From: Acidobacteriota bacterium
GTDB taxonomy: Bacteria > Acidobacteriota > Blastocatellia > Pyrinomonadales > Pyrinomonadaceae
DNA: 7,945 nt
Direction of reading: 5' to 3'
Assembly: GCA_029862725.1 (NCBI GenBank)
Contig: JAOTWT010000122.1
Coordinates: forward strand, 1-7,945
The notes under the pieces are model-generated. The model saw only the letters and a list, made by a program, of their open reading frames with translations. It made no database searches and was not told where the DNA came from. This document shows, one piece after another, positions 1 through 6,299 of the stretch (position 1 is its first letter; each line of letters starts with the position of its first letter). The position numbers and the translations under genes are program-made.

Positions 1-131
1 TTTTTCGGTGTCGAGGTGTAAACACGTGTACAAACGCCGCGTCGCTGAGGGCTCTTCTGCAGAGCGGGGCTGGCGGTTTTATCCTTAATTACCTTTCGTC
101 CTTTTCGAACAAGTTGGTTAATTGTCGGCAT
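1..131 (-). CDS. rpsL: 30S ribosomal protein S12, N-terminal part (cut by window edge)
   Basis: Reading the minus strand from the ATG at 131-129 gives MPTINQLVRKGRK, later QRRGVCTRVYTSTPK, the hallmark N-terminus of ribosomal protein S12. S12 sits in the 30S decoding centre and is the classic site of streptomycin-resistance changes. Only 43 codons lie inside the window; the rest runs off the left edge. The start is well supported: an AGGAAGAG Shine-Dalgarno sequence at 141-148 is 9 nt upstream. In most bacteria rpsL heads the str operon (rpsL-rpsG-fusA-tuf), so those genes are expected further left, but they cannot be seen here. Transcription probably begins near 561, giving a leader of about 430 nt. 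Its identity is very secure because S12 is among the most conserved bacterial proteins. Confidence 0.97.
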   Translation of the reverse strand, partial: MPTINQLVRKGRKVIKDKTASPALQKSPQRRGVCTRVYTSTPK

Positions 132-561
132 AATCTGTTTCTCTTCCTAAATTCTTTGTGGCTTCAGTCGTAATCATCCGAAACCCTGTTTTAAAGCGTA
201 GAAAACCCCGTAACCTGCCTCTTACCGGATCACATCCGGCAGTTAGCACAAGCGGCTACGTGTTTCGAATTTTGCTTAAATTCCTTACCTAATGCGGGAA
301 CTTCGATCTAAATTGCAGGCAAACTAGCCCGATTCCCTCTTTTCAACTTTTCTGTAGCGTGACCGGTTCGAATTCTGGACGGTTGTGCGAGATCTTTTGC
401 ATGACCCGCAGTGTCCGCAACTTCTTTCGAGGGTGATCGTCCTTTGCCGGAATTCCAGCTAAGCTTTACGCCACAATAATTGTTGCCGCACCCGGCTTTT
501 GCCAAGCGCCCTGCATTTTCAAATAAGCCCATATGACTTACGATCAGACTTGAGTCCGAAA
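132..561 (-). other. Long 5' leader of the rpsL (str) transcript
   Basis: This 430-nt stretch lies between the predicted transcription start near 561 and the rpsL start codon. It holds no recognisable gene. A 74-codon open frame on the minus strand (532-308) has no clear Shine-Dalgarno sequence and no familiar motif, so I do not call it. The part nearest rpsL has inverted repeats, the best at 215-242, and a weaker GTTTT/AAAAC pair at 188-206. Ribosomal-protein operons often carry leader RNA that binds one of their own products. The length and structure here would fit such autogenous control, but I do not recognise a known leader family and the role is inference. Confidence 0.5.
215..242 (-). 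promoter_or_regulatory. Hairpin with alternative pairings in the rpsL leader
   Basis: On the minus strand CCGGAT (239-234) pairs with ATCCGG (230-225) around a 3-nt loop. The flanking CTGCC (242-238) can also pair with GGCAG (219-215), which keeps only a GGAT/ATCC inner stem and leaves a 7-nt bulge. The two forms share bases, so they compete in part. It lies about 85-110 nt upstream of the rpsL start codon. There is no T-run after it, so it is not an intrinsic terminator. A regulatory role is inferred from position only. Confidence 0.35.
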
Positions 562-567
562 CTTTAG

Positions 568-596
568 AGCATAGTCACGAAGTCAAGATTTGTCAA
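568..596 (-). promoter_or_regulatory. Sigma-70-type promoter for rpsL
   Basis: On the minus strand a perfect -35 box TTGACA (596-591) is followed by a 17-bp spacer and a -10 box TATGCT (573-568) that matches four of the six TATAAT consensus bases. The predicted start of transcription is near 561. It is the best promoter match I found upstream of rpsL, and it sits just downstream of two terminator hairpins, as expected for a strong insulated promoter. Confidence 0.7.
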
Positions 597-645
597 ATCA
601 AAACTGCGGCTAATCAAAGGCATGTTGAGGGTCTTCCTGATCAAT

Positions 646-677
646 AAAAAAACACCGCGATAGCTCTCATCTATCGC
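646..677 (-). terminator. Intrinsic terminator, minus strand
   Basis: GCGATAG (657-663) and CTATCGC (671-677) form a perfect 7-bp stem with a 7-nt loop. On the minus strand the hairpin is followed after four bases by a run of seven T (plus-strand A at 646-652). On the plus strand no T-run follows, so it acts on minus-strand transcripts. It would stop transcription entering the rpsL promoter from the right. Confidence 0.6.
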
Positions 678-693
678 CTTTGCCAAGACATCT

Positions 694-726
694 AAAAAGC
701 CCGCGTTAGTATTGCGGGCCCTTTTT
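694..726. terminator. Bidirectional intrinsic terminator
   Basis: GCCCGC (699-704) pairs with GCGGGC (714-719) around a 9-nt loop, flanked by AAAAA on the left (694-698) and TTTTT on the right (722-726). On the minus strand the T-run follows the stem directly; on the plus strand two C separate it. It can thus work both ways, better on the minus strand. No obvious gene ends here on either strand, so its partner transcript is unknown. Confidence 0.65.
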
Positions 727-958
727 CAAACGGCTTGCATCAAGGGCTCCCTAACTTCTCTTGGTCAATGTCTTAATGGCTTTCGCATGGCAAGTCGACA
801 CGGCTTTCCGATGACTAAAACATCCTTAGTGCAAGGGGTTTGGTCAGCTGGCGGGCAAGGGCGCTCGTGGCTGAATCGAATCGCCCGTTTGTTTTCTAAA
901 AGAATTTTTGATTAAACTTTGAGTTCATTTTGTAGCGCTTGGAGAATTTGAGGTTATT
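727..958. other. Intergenic region without a recognisable gene
   Basis: I find no convincing coding sequence, tRNA or known RNA here. An open frame at 712-915 (plus) begins inside the terminator stem, lacks a ribosome binding site and gives a protein with no familiar features. A GC-rich inverted repeat (CGGGC 852-856 with GCCCG 883-887, then GTTTGTTTTC-like T-rich sequence once the overlap is counted) looks like a weak plus-strand hairpin. Upstream of 959 a TTGATT at 908-913 has only a poor -10 partner, so the promoter of the next gene is not clear. Confidence 0.5.
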
Positions 959-1999
959 ATGTCGAAAACAAAATTTGAATCCGAATTAAACGCAATTGAA
1001 GAAAAGGTATGGGATCAGGTCCTTGCAGAGGAATTGTCGGATATTCACGAGGTGGACCGCTCTGCAACATTAATCTGGTTCGCGTTTTTTCCAATTGCGC
1101 TCCACCGTTATCTTGTGGGTTCCGATAATCTCGAGGGAGACCTCTTAGGATTTGCGATCAAGGGAAATTACCGGTTGGCGGATCAAATTGATTCATCACA
1201 CCGGTTTATGTACGGCCACCGGTATTGGCCCCATCTCAAGCGTTCGATTATCGCGCGGGCCAATGCTTTCGATGATGACGATCTTGACCTCAAGAAAGAA
1301 GTTGATCTTGTTGTGCAATCGACCGCGGCGGCGGCAAATACGGATCAAGCGCTTGTCCGCGGTATAGCTCTGGTTGGGCTGATGACCTTAAACCAGACCG
1401 GTCTTAAGGAATTCGCAAAGACGAACGGAGAAAGCGCAAAAGCCGAAGGGGTGTTGAAAGCCTCGCCTGAATCTGTGATTACCGCTCGTTCAAAAGACAA
1501 GAAACAAGGACTGCTCGGTTTTCTTCGCACCATCGATAAGGAGTTTTCTGTCCAATGGGATGAAAGCGATCCGCGGGCCAGGTTCGATATCATCTTTGAT
1601 GAGGAAATCGCATCGGGTGCCGCCCGTGACCAGTCGCGCGACTGGCGAAAGCGGGATGAGCGCTGTATCGAAGGCGTGATCCCGGTTGAATGCCGCTCTG
1701 CTGCGTGTGGTACCTGTTGGGTCGGTGTCATCGGCGGCGCGGAGAAATTGTCCGATGTCGAAAGACTCGAACGAAAGCAGATGAAGGTTTTTGGCTACAA
1801 ACAAGACGATATTGCCAAACCGGTGGTGCGCCTGGCCTGCCAGGCGAGAGCGCAGGGTTCGGTCTCGATCGTGCTGCCGCCCTGGAACGGAGTCTTTGGC
1901 AAAAAGATCTACGGCGTCGAGGAAGTCAGGCTGAAACCCGCGACCAGCGCCGCGGCAAAACTGCGCGAAACCATCGACGCGATGGGCAGTGAAAATTAG
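959..1999 (+). CDS. [2Fe-2S] ferredoxin-domain protein with a large helical N-terminal region
   Basis: The 346-residue product has four cysteines set as a [2Fe-2S] cluster site: C245, C250 and C253 in CRSAACGTC, and C294 in RLACQA. This is the C-x4-C-x2-C pattern of ferredoxins, but the last cysteine follows 40 residues later, against about 29 in plant-type ferredoxins. The C-terminal domain (about 195-320) should carry one electron in a redox chain; the partner is unknown. Residues 1-190 are mostly helical with a hydrophobic patch near 36-48 and histidines at 81, 87 and 92; I do not recognise this part. There is no signal peptide, so it is probably cytoplasmic. The start is backed by GAGG at 950-953, 5 nt upstream. 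A permease gene follows within 20 nt, suggesting co-transcription. The domain call is firm; the physiological role is not known. Confidence 0.85.
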   Translation: MSKTKFESELNAIEEKVWDQVLAEELSDIHEVDRSATLIWFAFFPIALHRYLVGSDNLEGDLLGFAIKGNYRLADQIDSSHRFMYGHRYWPHLKRSIIARANAFDDDDLDLKKEVDLVVQSTAAAANTDQALVRGIALVGLMTLNQTGLKEFAKTNGESAKAEGVLKASPESVITARSKDKKQGLLGFLRTIDKEFSVQWDESDPRARFDIIFDEEIASGAARDQSRDWRKRDERCIEGVIPVECRSAACGTCWVGVIGGAEKLSDVERLERKQMKVFGYKQDDIAKPVVRLACQARAQGSVSIVLPPWNGVFGKKIYGVEEVRLKPATSAAAKLRETIDAMGSEN

Positions 2000-2018
2000 A
2001 CCGCTGCCCCGGATCCCG

Positions 2019-2951
2019 ATGAAAAAGGACGCCGATCTTACCAAAAGTACGGAACCGGAAACTCCGGCATTGGGAGCCTCCCCCTACTTATTTGTTCTTG
2101 CTGCCGTGTTGCTTTGGAGCACCGGCGGCGTTTTTATAAAACTCACAACGGTCGATTCTTTCACTGTGAACTTCGGCCGCTCGCTTCTTGCGGCATTGAC
2201 CGTGGCGGTCTACCTATACTTTAAACGGGCACTCAAATTCGACCTCTTTTCGCTATTTTCGGGTCTCTTCTATGCGGCGACGCTAAGCACCTTTGTTTAT
2301 GCGAACAAGCATACAACCGCCGCCAATGCGATCTTTCTTCAGTACACAGCACCGGTCTATATCCTCATCGCAGCCCCATTTTTCTTAAAAGAGCGATTCC
2401 GCGCGACGGATCTTGTGACGGTTGCCGCCTGCATCGGCGGCATGAGTCTCTTCTTTTTGGACGCCGGGATCGGCAACACCGGAGCAAACGGCGGGTTTTC
2501 GGGTATTATCGCGGGATTGATCTCGGGCTGCTGTTTCGGGCTCTATTTTGTGACGCTCCGCCATCCGCGTGCCCTCCGTCATGATCCGGCGTTATCGGTA
2601 CTCACCGGTAACCTCTTCATTGTCGTCGCAATGGTTCCCTTCGTGATTGCCGATCTGCCTGCTCCGACGGCGAACGACCTGTTCGCCATCGGATATCTTG
2701 GAGTTGTCCAAATCGGAACTGCCTATATCCTTTTCACATATGGTGTCGCGAAGGGAGTTCGCTCGCTCGATGCGAGTATTCTCGGTTTTTTTGAGCCGCT
2801 TCTGAATCCGGTCTGGGTGTTCCTTTTTGTCGGCGAATCGCCTTCCAACTGGGCAATTGTGGGAGGCGCGATCATTATTTCCGCAGTCGCTCTGCATACC
2901 GTCGGACGCAACTACAAATCCCGGTTTTCAAAGCGGCCGCAACCCCTTTAG
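2019..2951 (+). CDS. EamA/DMT-superfamily permease
   Basis: The product is about 310 residues, the usual size for the ten-helix drug/metabolite transporter superfamily with two EamA repeats. After a short polar N-terminus, hydrophobic segments follow one another to the end; the first (YLFVLAAVLLWSTGGVFIKL) and the repeat-two ending (FFEPLLNPVWVFLFVGE) are typical of EamA proteins. Such proteins sit in the inner membrane and export or import small metabolites, often amino acids; the substrate cannot be told from sequence. I chose ATG at 2019, preceded by a weak GGA at 2011-2013. An in-frame GTG at 1989 would add ten residues and overlap the ferredoxin gene by 11 nt, but has no ribosome binding site. 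Close spacing suggests one transcript with the upstream gene. No terminator is evident after the stop. Confidence 0.88.
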   Translation: MKKDADLTKSTEPETPALGASPYLFVLAAVLLWSTGGVFIKLTTVDSFTVNFGRSLLAALTVAVYLYFKRALKFDLFSLFSGLFYAATLSTFVYANKHTTAANAIFLQYTAPVYILIAAPFFLKERFRATDLVTVAACIGGMSLFFLDAGIGNTGANGGFSGIIAGLISGCCFGLYFVTLRHPRALRHDPALSVLTGNLFIVVAMVPFVIADLPAPTANDLFAIGYLGVVQIGTAYILFTYGVAKGVRSLDASILGFFEPLLNPVWVFLFVGESPSNWAIVGGAIIISAVALHTVGRNYKSRFSKRPQPL

Positions 2952-3048
2952 TTTTAAGTTCAGTGTGTTAACATAACCCCAAATTAGAATGGCCCCGAAC
3001 GGGTAGTTGTTGCGGCGTTTCCGGGCCCGAAAAAGAATCAATTAAAAA

Positions 3049-3054
3049 TATTAT
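3049..3054 (+). promoter_or_regulatory. Possible -10 element for pckG
   Basis: TATTAT lies in an A/T-rich stretch (3031-3065) within the 127-nt gap before pckG and would start transcription near 3061. At the proper distance upstream the sequence is CCCGAA, with no -35 likeness, so the call is weak. The gap also holds a GGCCC/GGGCC inverted repeat (about 2992-3027) with a long loop, of no clear role. Confidence 0.25.
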
Positions 3055-3078
3055 TTAGCTATTTTTGGAGCGAAGTTT

Positions 3079-4974
3079 ATGACGACATTTAGCATTCCGG
3101 AAAAGGTTGCAAATAAAGAACTTAAGCGTTGGGCGCAAGAAATATTCGAGCTTTGTGCGCCGGATGATGTTTATTGGTGCGACGGTTCCGAGGAAGAGTA
3201 CGACAGGCTCTGCGCGGAAATGGTCGAATCCGGTACATTTATCAAATTGAATTCAGAGCTCAGGCCCAACAGCTTCCTTGCACGCTCGCATCCGTCCGAC
3301 GTCGCCCGTGTCGAGGACCGCACCTATATCTGTTCAAGGACCAAAAGCGATGCCGGGCCGACCAACAACTGGATGGACCCGCGCGAGATGAAAGGGATCC
3401 TGAAGCCTCGTTTCGAAGGCTCGATGAAGGGCCGGACAATGTATGTAATCCCGTTCTGCATGGGACCGATAGGCTCCCCGATCTCGCAATACGGAGTTCA
3501 GATCACCGATTCGCCGTATGTCGTCGTGAATATGCGGCTGATGACCCGGATGGGTGATACGGCTCTGGCGGCAATGGCGGACAAGGAATTCGTACATTGC
3601 CTCCACTCGGTCGGCATGCCCCTCTCAGAGGGCCAGGAAGACGTGAAGTGGCCCTGCAGTCCCGATCCAAAAGATAAGTATATCGTTCACTTTCCCGAGG
3701 AAACCCTGATCTGGAGCTATGGCTCTGGGTACGGCGGCAATGCGTTGCTCGGCAAGAAATGTCTGGCATTGAGAATTGCTTCAAACCTTGGCCGGGAACA
3801 AGGGTGGCTCGCGGAACACATGCTCATCGTCGGTGTTAAGTCACCCGATGGCCGCAAAGATTATGTCTGCGCGGCGTTTCCATCCGCATGCGGTAAAACG
3901 AATTTCGCGATGCTGATTCCGCCAAAGCCTTTTCAGGCAGAGGGGTGGGAGGTTACGACCGTTGGTGACGATATCGCGTGGATCAAACCGGATGCACACG
4001 GAAAGCTGCATGCTATCAATCCGGAAGCAGGTTTCTTTGGAGTCGCGCCCGGAACCAATTACGAGACGAATCCGAACGCGATGGAATCGATAAAGGAAAA
4101 TGCGATATTTACCAATGTTGCATTGACCGACGAGGGCGATGTCTGGTGGGAAGGCATGAGCGACGCACCGGACCATCTGATTGACTGGCACGGGAACGAC
4201 TGGACTCCTTCATCTGAAACCCCCGCCTCGCACCCGAATGCCAGGTTCACCGCTCCGATCACGCAATGCCCCGCGGTCGATGAAGATTTTGAGAACCCGA
4301 AAGGCGTCCCGATCTCGGCATTTGTGTTCGGCGGGCGCCGAAACAGCGTCGTGCCCTTGATCCAGCAGTCATTTAACTGGGCTTTTGGAGTCTATATGGC
4401 GGCGACGATGGGTTCCGAGATGACCGCCGCGGCATTTGGGAATATCGGTGAGGTAAGACGCGACCCATTTGCGATGCTCCCTTTTGCGGGTTATCACATG
4501 GGTGAGTATTTCGGACACTGGCTCGACATCGGGCGAAACATTCCCGAACCGCCGCGGATTTTTTCGGTAAACTGGTTTCGAAAAGGCGAGGAGGGCGAGT
4601 TCCTTTGGCCGGGGTTCGGCGAAAACATGAGGATTCTGCAATGGATCGTCGAACGGGCACGTGGACGGTCGAAGGGATTCGAGACACCGCTTGGCTGGAT
4701 GCCGCGCTACGAGGACATGGACTGGCGCGGCCTCGAGGACTTTTCAAGGGAGGACTACGAAAAAGTGATGAGCATCGACCGCGATATGTGGATCAAGGAA
4801 ATCGCGCTCCATGACGATCTTTTCTTCAAGCTCTACGACCGGCTGCCCAAGGAAATGACCTTTATCCGCGAGCTCCTTCTTTCAAACCTTTGGAGATCGC
4901 CCGAAATGGGTCTTGCAGCTCCGCGTCCGGATGCATCCGAAGATCTGCCGCGGATCAAGGCGACGGCAGAGTAA
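3079..4974 (+). CDS. pckG: Phosphoenolpyruvate carboxykinase (GTP)
   Basis: This 631-residue protein is the GTP-dependent PEP carboxykinase, which turns oxaloacetate and GTP into PEP, CO2 and GDP in gluconeogenesis, in the cytoplasm. The length is normal for the family. Its P-loop signature FPSACGKTN is at 267-275, with the family's reactive cysteine at 271. Other expected sites are present: R77 (VARVE) and N387/R389 (HPNARF) for substrate; the GGNALLGKK segment with K226/K227, H247 and D297/D298 for manganese; GGRR at 418-421; and three phenylalanines at 500, 508 and 513 that match the guanine-stacking set by spacing. It therefore looks fully active. GGAG at 3067-3070 lies 8 nt before the ATG. 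It stands alone between a gap and a strong terminator, so it is probably monocistronic. It is unrelated to the ATP-dependent pckA type. Confidence 0.97.
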   Translation: MTTFSIPEKVANKELKRWAQEIFELCAPDDVYWCDGSEEEYDRLCAEMVESGTFIKLNSELRPNSFLARSHPSDVARVEDRTYICSRTKSDAGPTNNWMDPREMKGILKPRFEGSMKGRTMYVIPFCMGPIGSPISQYGVQITDSPYVVVNMRLMTRMGDTALAAMADKEFVHCLHSVGMPLSEGQEDVKWPCSPDPKDKYIVHFPEETLIWSYGSGYGGNALLGKKCLALRIASNLGREQGWLAEHMLIVGVKSPDGRKDYVCAAFPSACGKTNFAMLIPPKPFQAEGWEVTTVGDDIAWIKPDAHGKLHAINPEAGFFGVAPGTNYETNPNAMESIKENAIFTNVALTDEGDVWWEGMSDAPDHLIDWHGNDWTPSSETPASHPNARFTAPITQCPAVDEDFENPKGVPISAFVFGGRRNSVVPLIQQSFNWAFGVYMAATMGSEMTAAAFGNIGEVRRDPFAMLPFAGYHMGEYFGHWLDIGRNIPEPPRIFSVNWFRKGEEGEFLWPGFGENMRILQWIVERARGRSKGFETPLGWMPRYEDMDWRGLEDFSREDYEKVMSIDRDMWIKEIALHDDLFFKLYDRLPKEMTFIRELLLSNLWRSPEMGLAAPRPDASEDLPRIKATAE

Positions 4975-4990
4975 TTGATTCGCATCTTTT

Positions 4991-5026
4991 ATGAGACAGG
5001 CCGGCAAGCCTGTCTCATTTCGTTTG
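4991..5026 (+). terminator. Intrinsic terminator after pckG
   Basis: ATGAGACAGGC (4991-5001) and GCCTGTCTCAT (5008-5018) form a perfect 11-bp stem with a 6-nt loop, followed by TTTCGTTTG-like T-rich sequence. It starts 16 nt after the pckG stop codon. On the minus strand no T-run follows, so it serves the plus strand. Confidence 0.8.
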
Positions 5027-5093
5027 TCCTGGTGCCGGCGCGGGCAACGCGGGAAGTAAGATACTTTGATTAATGCGGTTGCCCTTGCCTTTT

Positions 5094-5102
5094 TGATACA
5101 AT
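5094..5102 (+). promoter_or_regulatory. Extended -10 promoter for the Bax inhibitor-1 family gene
   Basis: TGATACAAT is a good extended -10 element (TG, one base, then TACAAT with five of six consensus matches). No convincing -35 box lies upstream, as is common for this promoter type. The start of transcription would be near 5109, giving an untranslated leader of about 75 nt. It also argues against the ATG at 5113 as the start codon. Confidence 0.5.
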
Positions 5103-5184
5103 CGAGAAGTATTTGACGGATTATGGACATCATGAGACCGCATCTGGTCATCTTAGTAATTCGGAATTTTTTGAGAGGATCACA

Positions 5185-5904
5185 ATGAATAACACCACAT
5201 TCGATGAAGTTACGGGCAATTTTTCGGCAGCCGAGGCATTACCCGAGGAAAGAGCGGCCTTTATCAGAAAGACCTATGCTCATCTGGCGATTGCGATCGC
5301 AGCATTTGCGGGCATAACCGCCTATCTTGTCACGTCGCCGGCCGGGCTGATATTGACCAACACGATGCTCGGAACGAGCTATTCCTGGCTGATCGTTCTC
5401 GGTCTTTTTATGGGTGTCTCGTGGATAGCCCAGTCGTGGGCGAATTCCCAAACTTCGCGCTACATGCAGTATATGGGGCTAATCCTCTTTACAGTTGCCG
5501 AGTCAATAATCTTCGTGCCTTTGCTTTTTTACACGGCATACGTATCGGGAGGCGGAATCGAGACGATTGCAAAAGCGGGCGTCGTGACGATCGGCTTGTT
5601 TTTGGGTTTGACCGCCGTGGTTTTCCTGACTCGCAAAGACTTTTCGTTTTTGGGTCCGATCCTTGCGATCGGAGGGTTTGTGGCTCTTGGTTTTATCGCA
5701 TCGGGCATCATTTTTGGATTTTCGCTCGGAAGCATCTTCGCGTTCGCAATGGTCGCGTTTGCGGGGGGCGCGATCCTCTACGAGACTTCAAACATGCTTC
5801 ACCGCTACAACACGAGTCAATATGTCGCCGCTTCGCTTGGATTATTCGCGAGCGTGGCGCTCCTGTTCTGGTATATCCTTTCGATATTCAGGTCCGGGGA
5901 CTGA
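5185..5904 (+). CDS. Bax inhibitor-1 / YccA-family integral membrane protein
   Basis: The 239-residue product has a polar N-terminus of about 30 residues and seven hydrophobic segments (roughly 31-50, 66-85, 94-118, 131-148, 154-176, 182-201, 212-234), the layout of the Bax inhibitor-1 (TMBIM) family. Sequence such as EERAAFIRKTYAHLAIAI and ILYETSNMLHRYNT is typical of bacterial YccA/YbhL-like members. E. coli YccA binds the FtsH protease, and B. subtilis YetJ is a pH-dependent calcium leak; which applies here is unknown. The di-aspartyl pH sensor of YetJ seems absent: Glu200 stands at the first position and helix seven has no acidic residue. I start at 5185 because GAGAGGAT (5173-5180) lies just upstream; an ATG at 5113 would add 24 polar residues but lies about 4 nt from the likely transcription start. 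Promoter and terminator suggest a single-gene transcript. Confidence 0.9.
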   Translation: MNNTTFDEVTGNFSAAEALPEERAAFIRKTYAHLAIAIAAFAGITAYLVTSPAGLILTNTMLGTSYSWLIVLGLFMGVSWIAQSWANSQTSRYMQYMGLILFTVAESIIFVPLLFYTAYVSGGGIETIAKAGVVTIGLFLGLTAVVFLTRKDFSFLGPILAIGGFVALGFIASGIIFGFSLGSIFAFAMVAFAGGAILYETSNMLHRYNTSQYVAASLGLFASVALLFWYILSIFRSGD

Positions 5905-5926
5905 TACTCTAAGTAGATTCAGTGAG

Positions 5927-5958
5927 AAAGCGCGGCTTCAAACAGCCGCGCTTTTCTT
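5927..5958 (+). terminator. Intrinsic terminator after the Bax inhibitor-1 family gene
   Basis: AAAGCGCGGC (5927-5936) pairs with GCCGCGCTTT (5945-5954) in a perfect 10-bp stem with an 8-nt loop, ending in TTTTCTTG. It begins 22 nt after the stop codon. A short T-run on the minus strand (TTTC) could give weak stopping of minus-strand transcripts coming through from xseB. Confidence 0.8.
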
Positions 5959-6007
5959 GTTGGGTCCGCTGCTACCCACTTCGGCGAGGAGACCCGTTTG
6001 GCAGGTT

Positions 6008-6035
6008 TTGAGGCTGGACGATTTTCCGTTAGATT
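6008..6035 (+). promoter_or_regulatory. Possible promoter of the zinc-ribbon gene
   Basis: TTGAGG (6008-6013) and TAGATT (6030-6035) are 16 bp apart and each matches four of six consensus bases. The predicted start of transcription falls at about 6042, the A of the start codon. This would give a leaderless mRNA, which fits the lack of any Shine-Dalgarno sequence before this gene. Confidence 0.35.
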
Positions 6036-6041
6036 ATCGGT

Positions 6042-6299
6042 ATGAACGAATACAAGCCCTGCCCGAAATGCGAAGCAACCGGCGGAAAGGTGATGTCGTT
6101 TACGTGGTGGGGAGGACTCGTCGGGCCAAAGATCCTGACCCACGTAAAATGCCCTTCCTGCGGGGCGCAATACAATGGGAAAACCGGCAAGGACAACACC
6201 ACCGGAATAATCATCTACTCGATCACGGTGATGCTTCTGGTCGGGATATTCCTAATAATCGCTATTGCCGCAGTCATCACACTCATGACAATGGGCTAA
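6042..6299 (+). CDS. Small zinc-ribbon membrane protein
   Basis: The 85-residue product has two CPxC knuckles, C7/C10 (CPKC) and C37/C40 (CPSC), which together form a zinc-ribbon-like metal site. One strongly hydrophobic segment (about 55-83) makes it a tail-anchored type membrane protein with the metal domain probably in the cytoplasm. I do not recognise a named family, and the function is unknown. There is no Shine-Dalgarno sequence before the ATG; translation may be leaderless. Upstream is the terminator of the previous gene, so it has its own transcript. Its TAA (6297-6299) overlaps the TAG of xseB on the opposite strand, so the two genes meet tail to tail with no terminator between. The paired cysteines and membrane span argue that the frame is real. 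Confidence 0.8.
   Translation: MNEYKPCPKCEATGGKVMSFTWWGGLVGPKILTHVKCPSCGAQYNGKTGKDNTTGIIIYSITVMLLVGIFLIIAIAAVITLMTMG

Noticed and set aside
355..385. GGTTCGAATTC resembling a tRNA T-loop
   Set aside because: The flanking bases do not form a five-pair T-stem, and no acceptor or anticodon stem fits on either strand.
712..915. Plus-strand open frame of 67 codons
   Set aside because: It begins inside a terminator stem, has no ribosome binding site and gives a sequence with no recognisable features.
1490..2044. Minus-strand frame of 184 codons opposite the ferredoxin gene
   Set aside because: It is a shadow of the plus-strand gene, which has the cysteine motif and a ribosome binding site.
2992..3027. 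GGCCC/GGGCC inverted repeat as a terminator of the permease gene
   Set aside because: The stem is only five pairs with a loop of about 25-30 nt, and no T-run follows on the plus strand.
5113..5184. N-terminal extension of the Bax inhibitor-1 protein
   Set aside because: The ATG lies about 4 nt after the likely transcription start, while a good Shine-Dalgarno sequence precedes the ATG at 5185.
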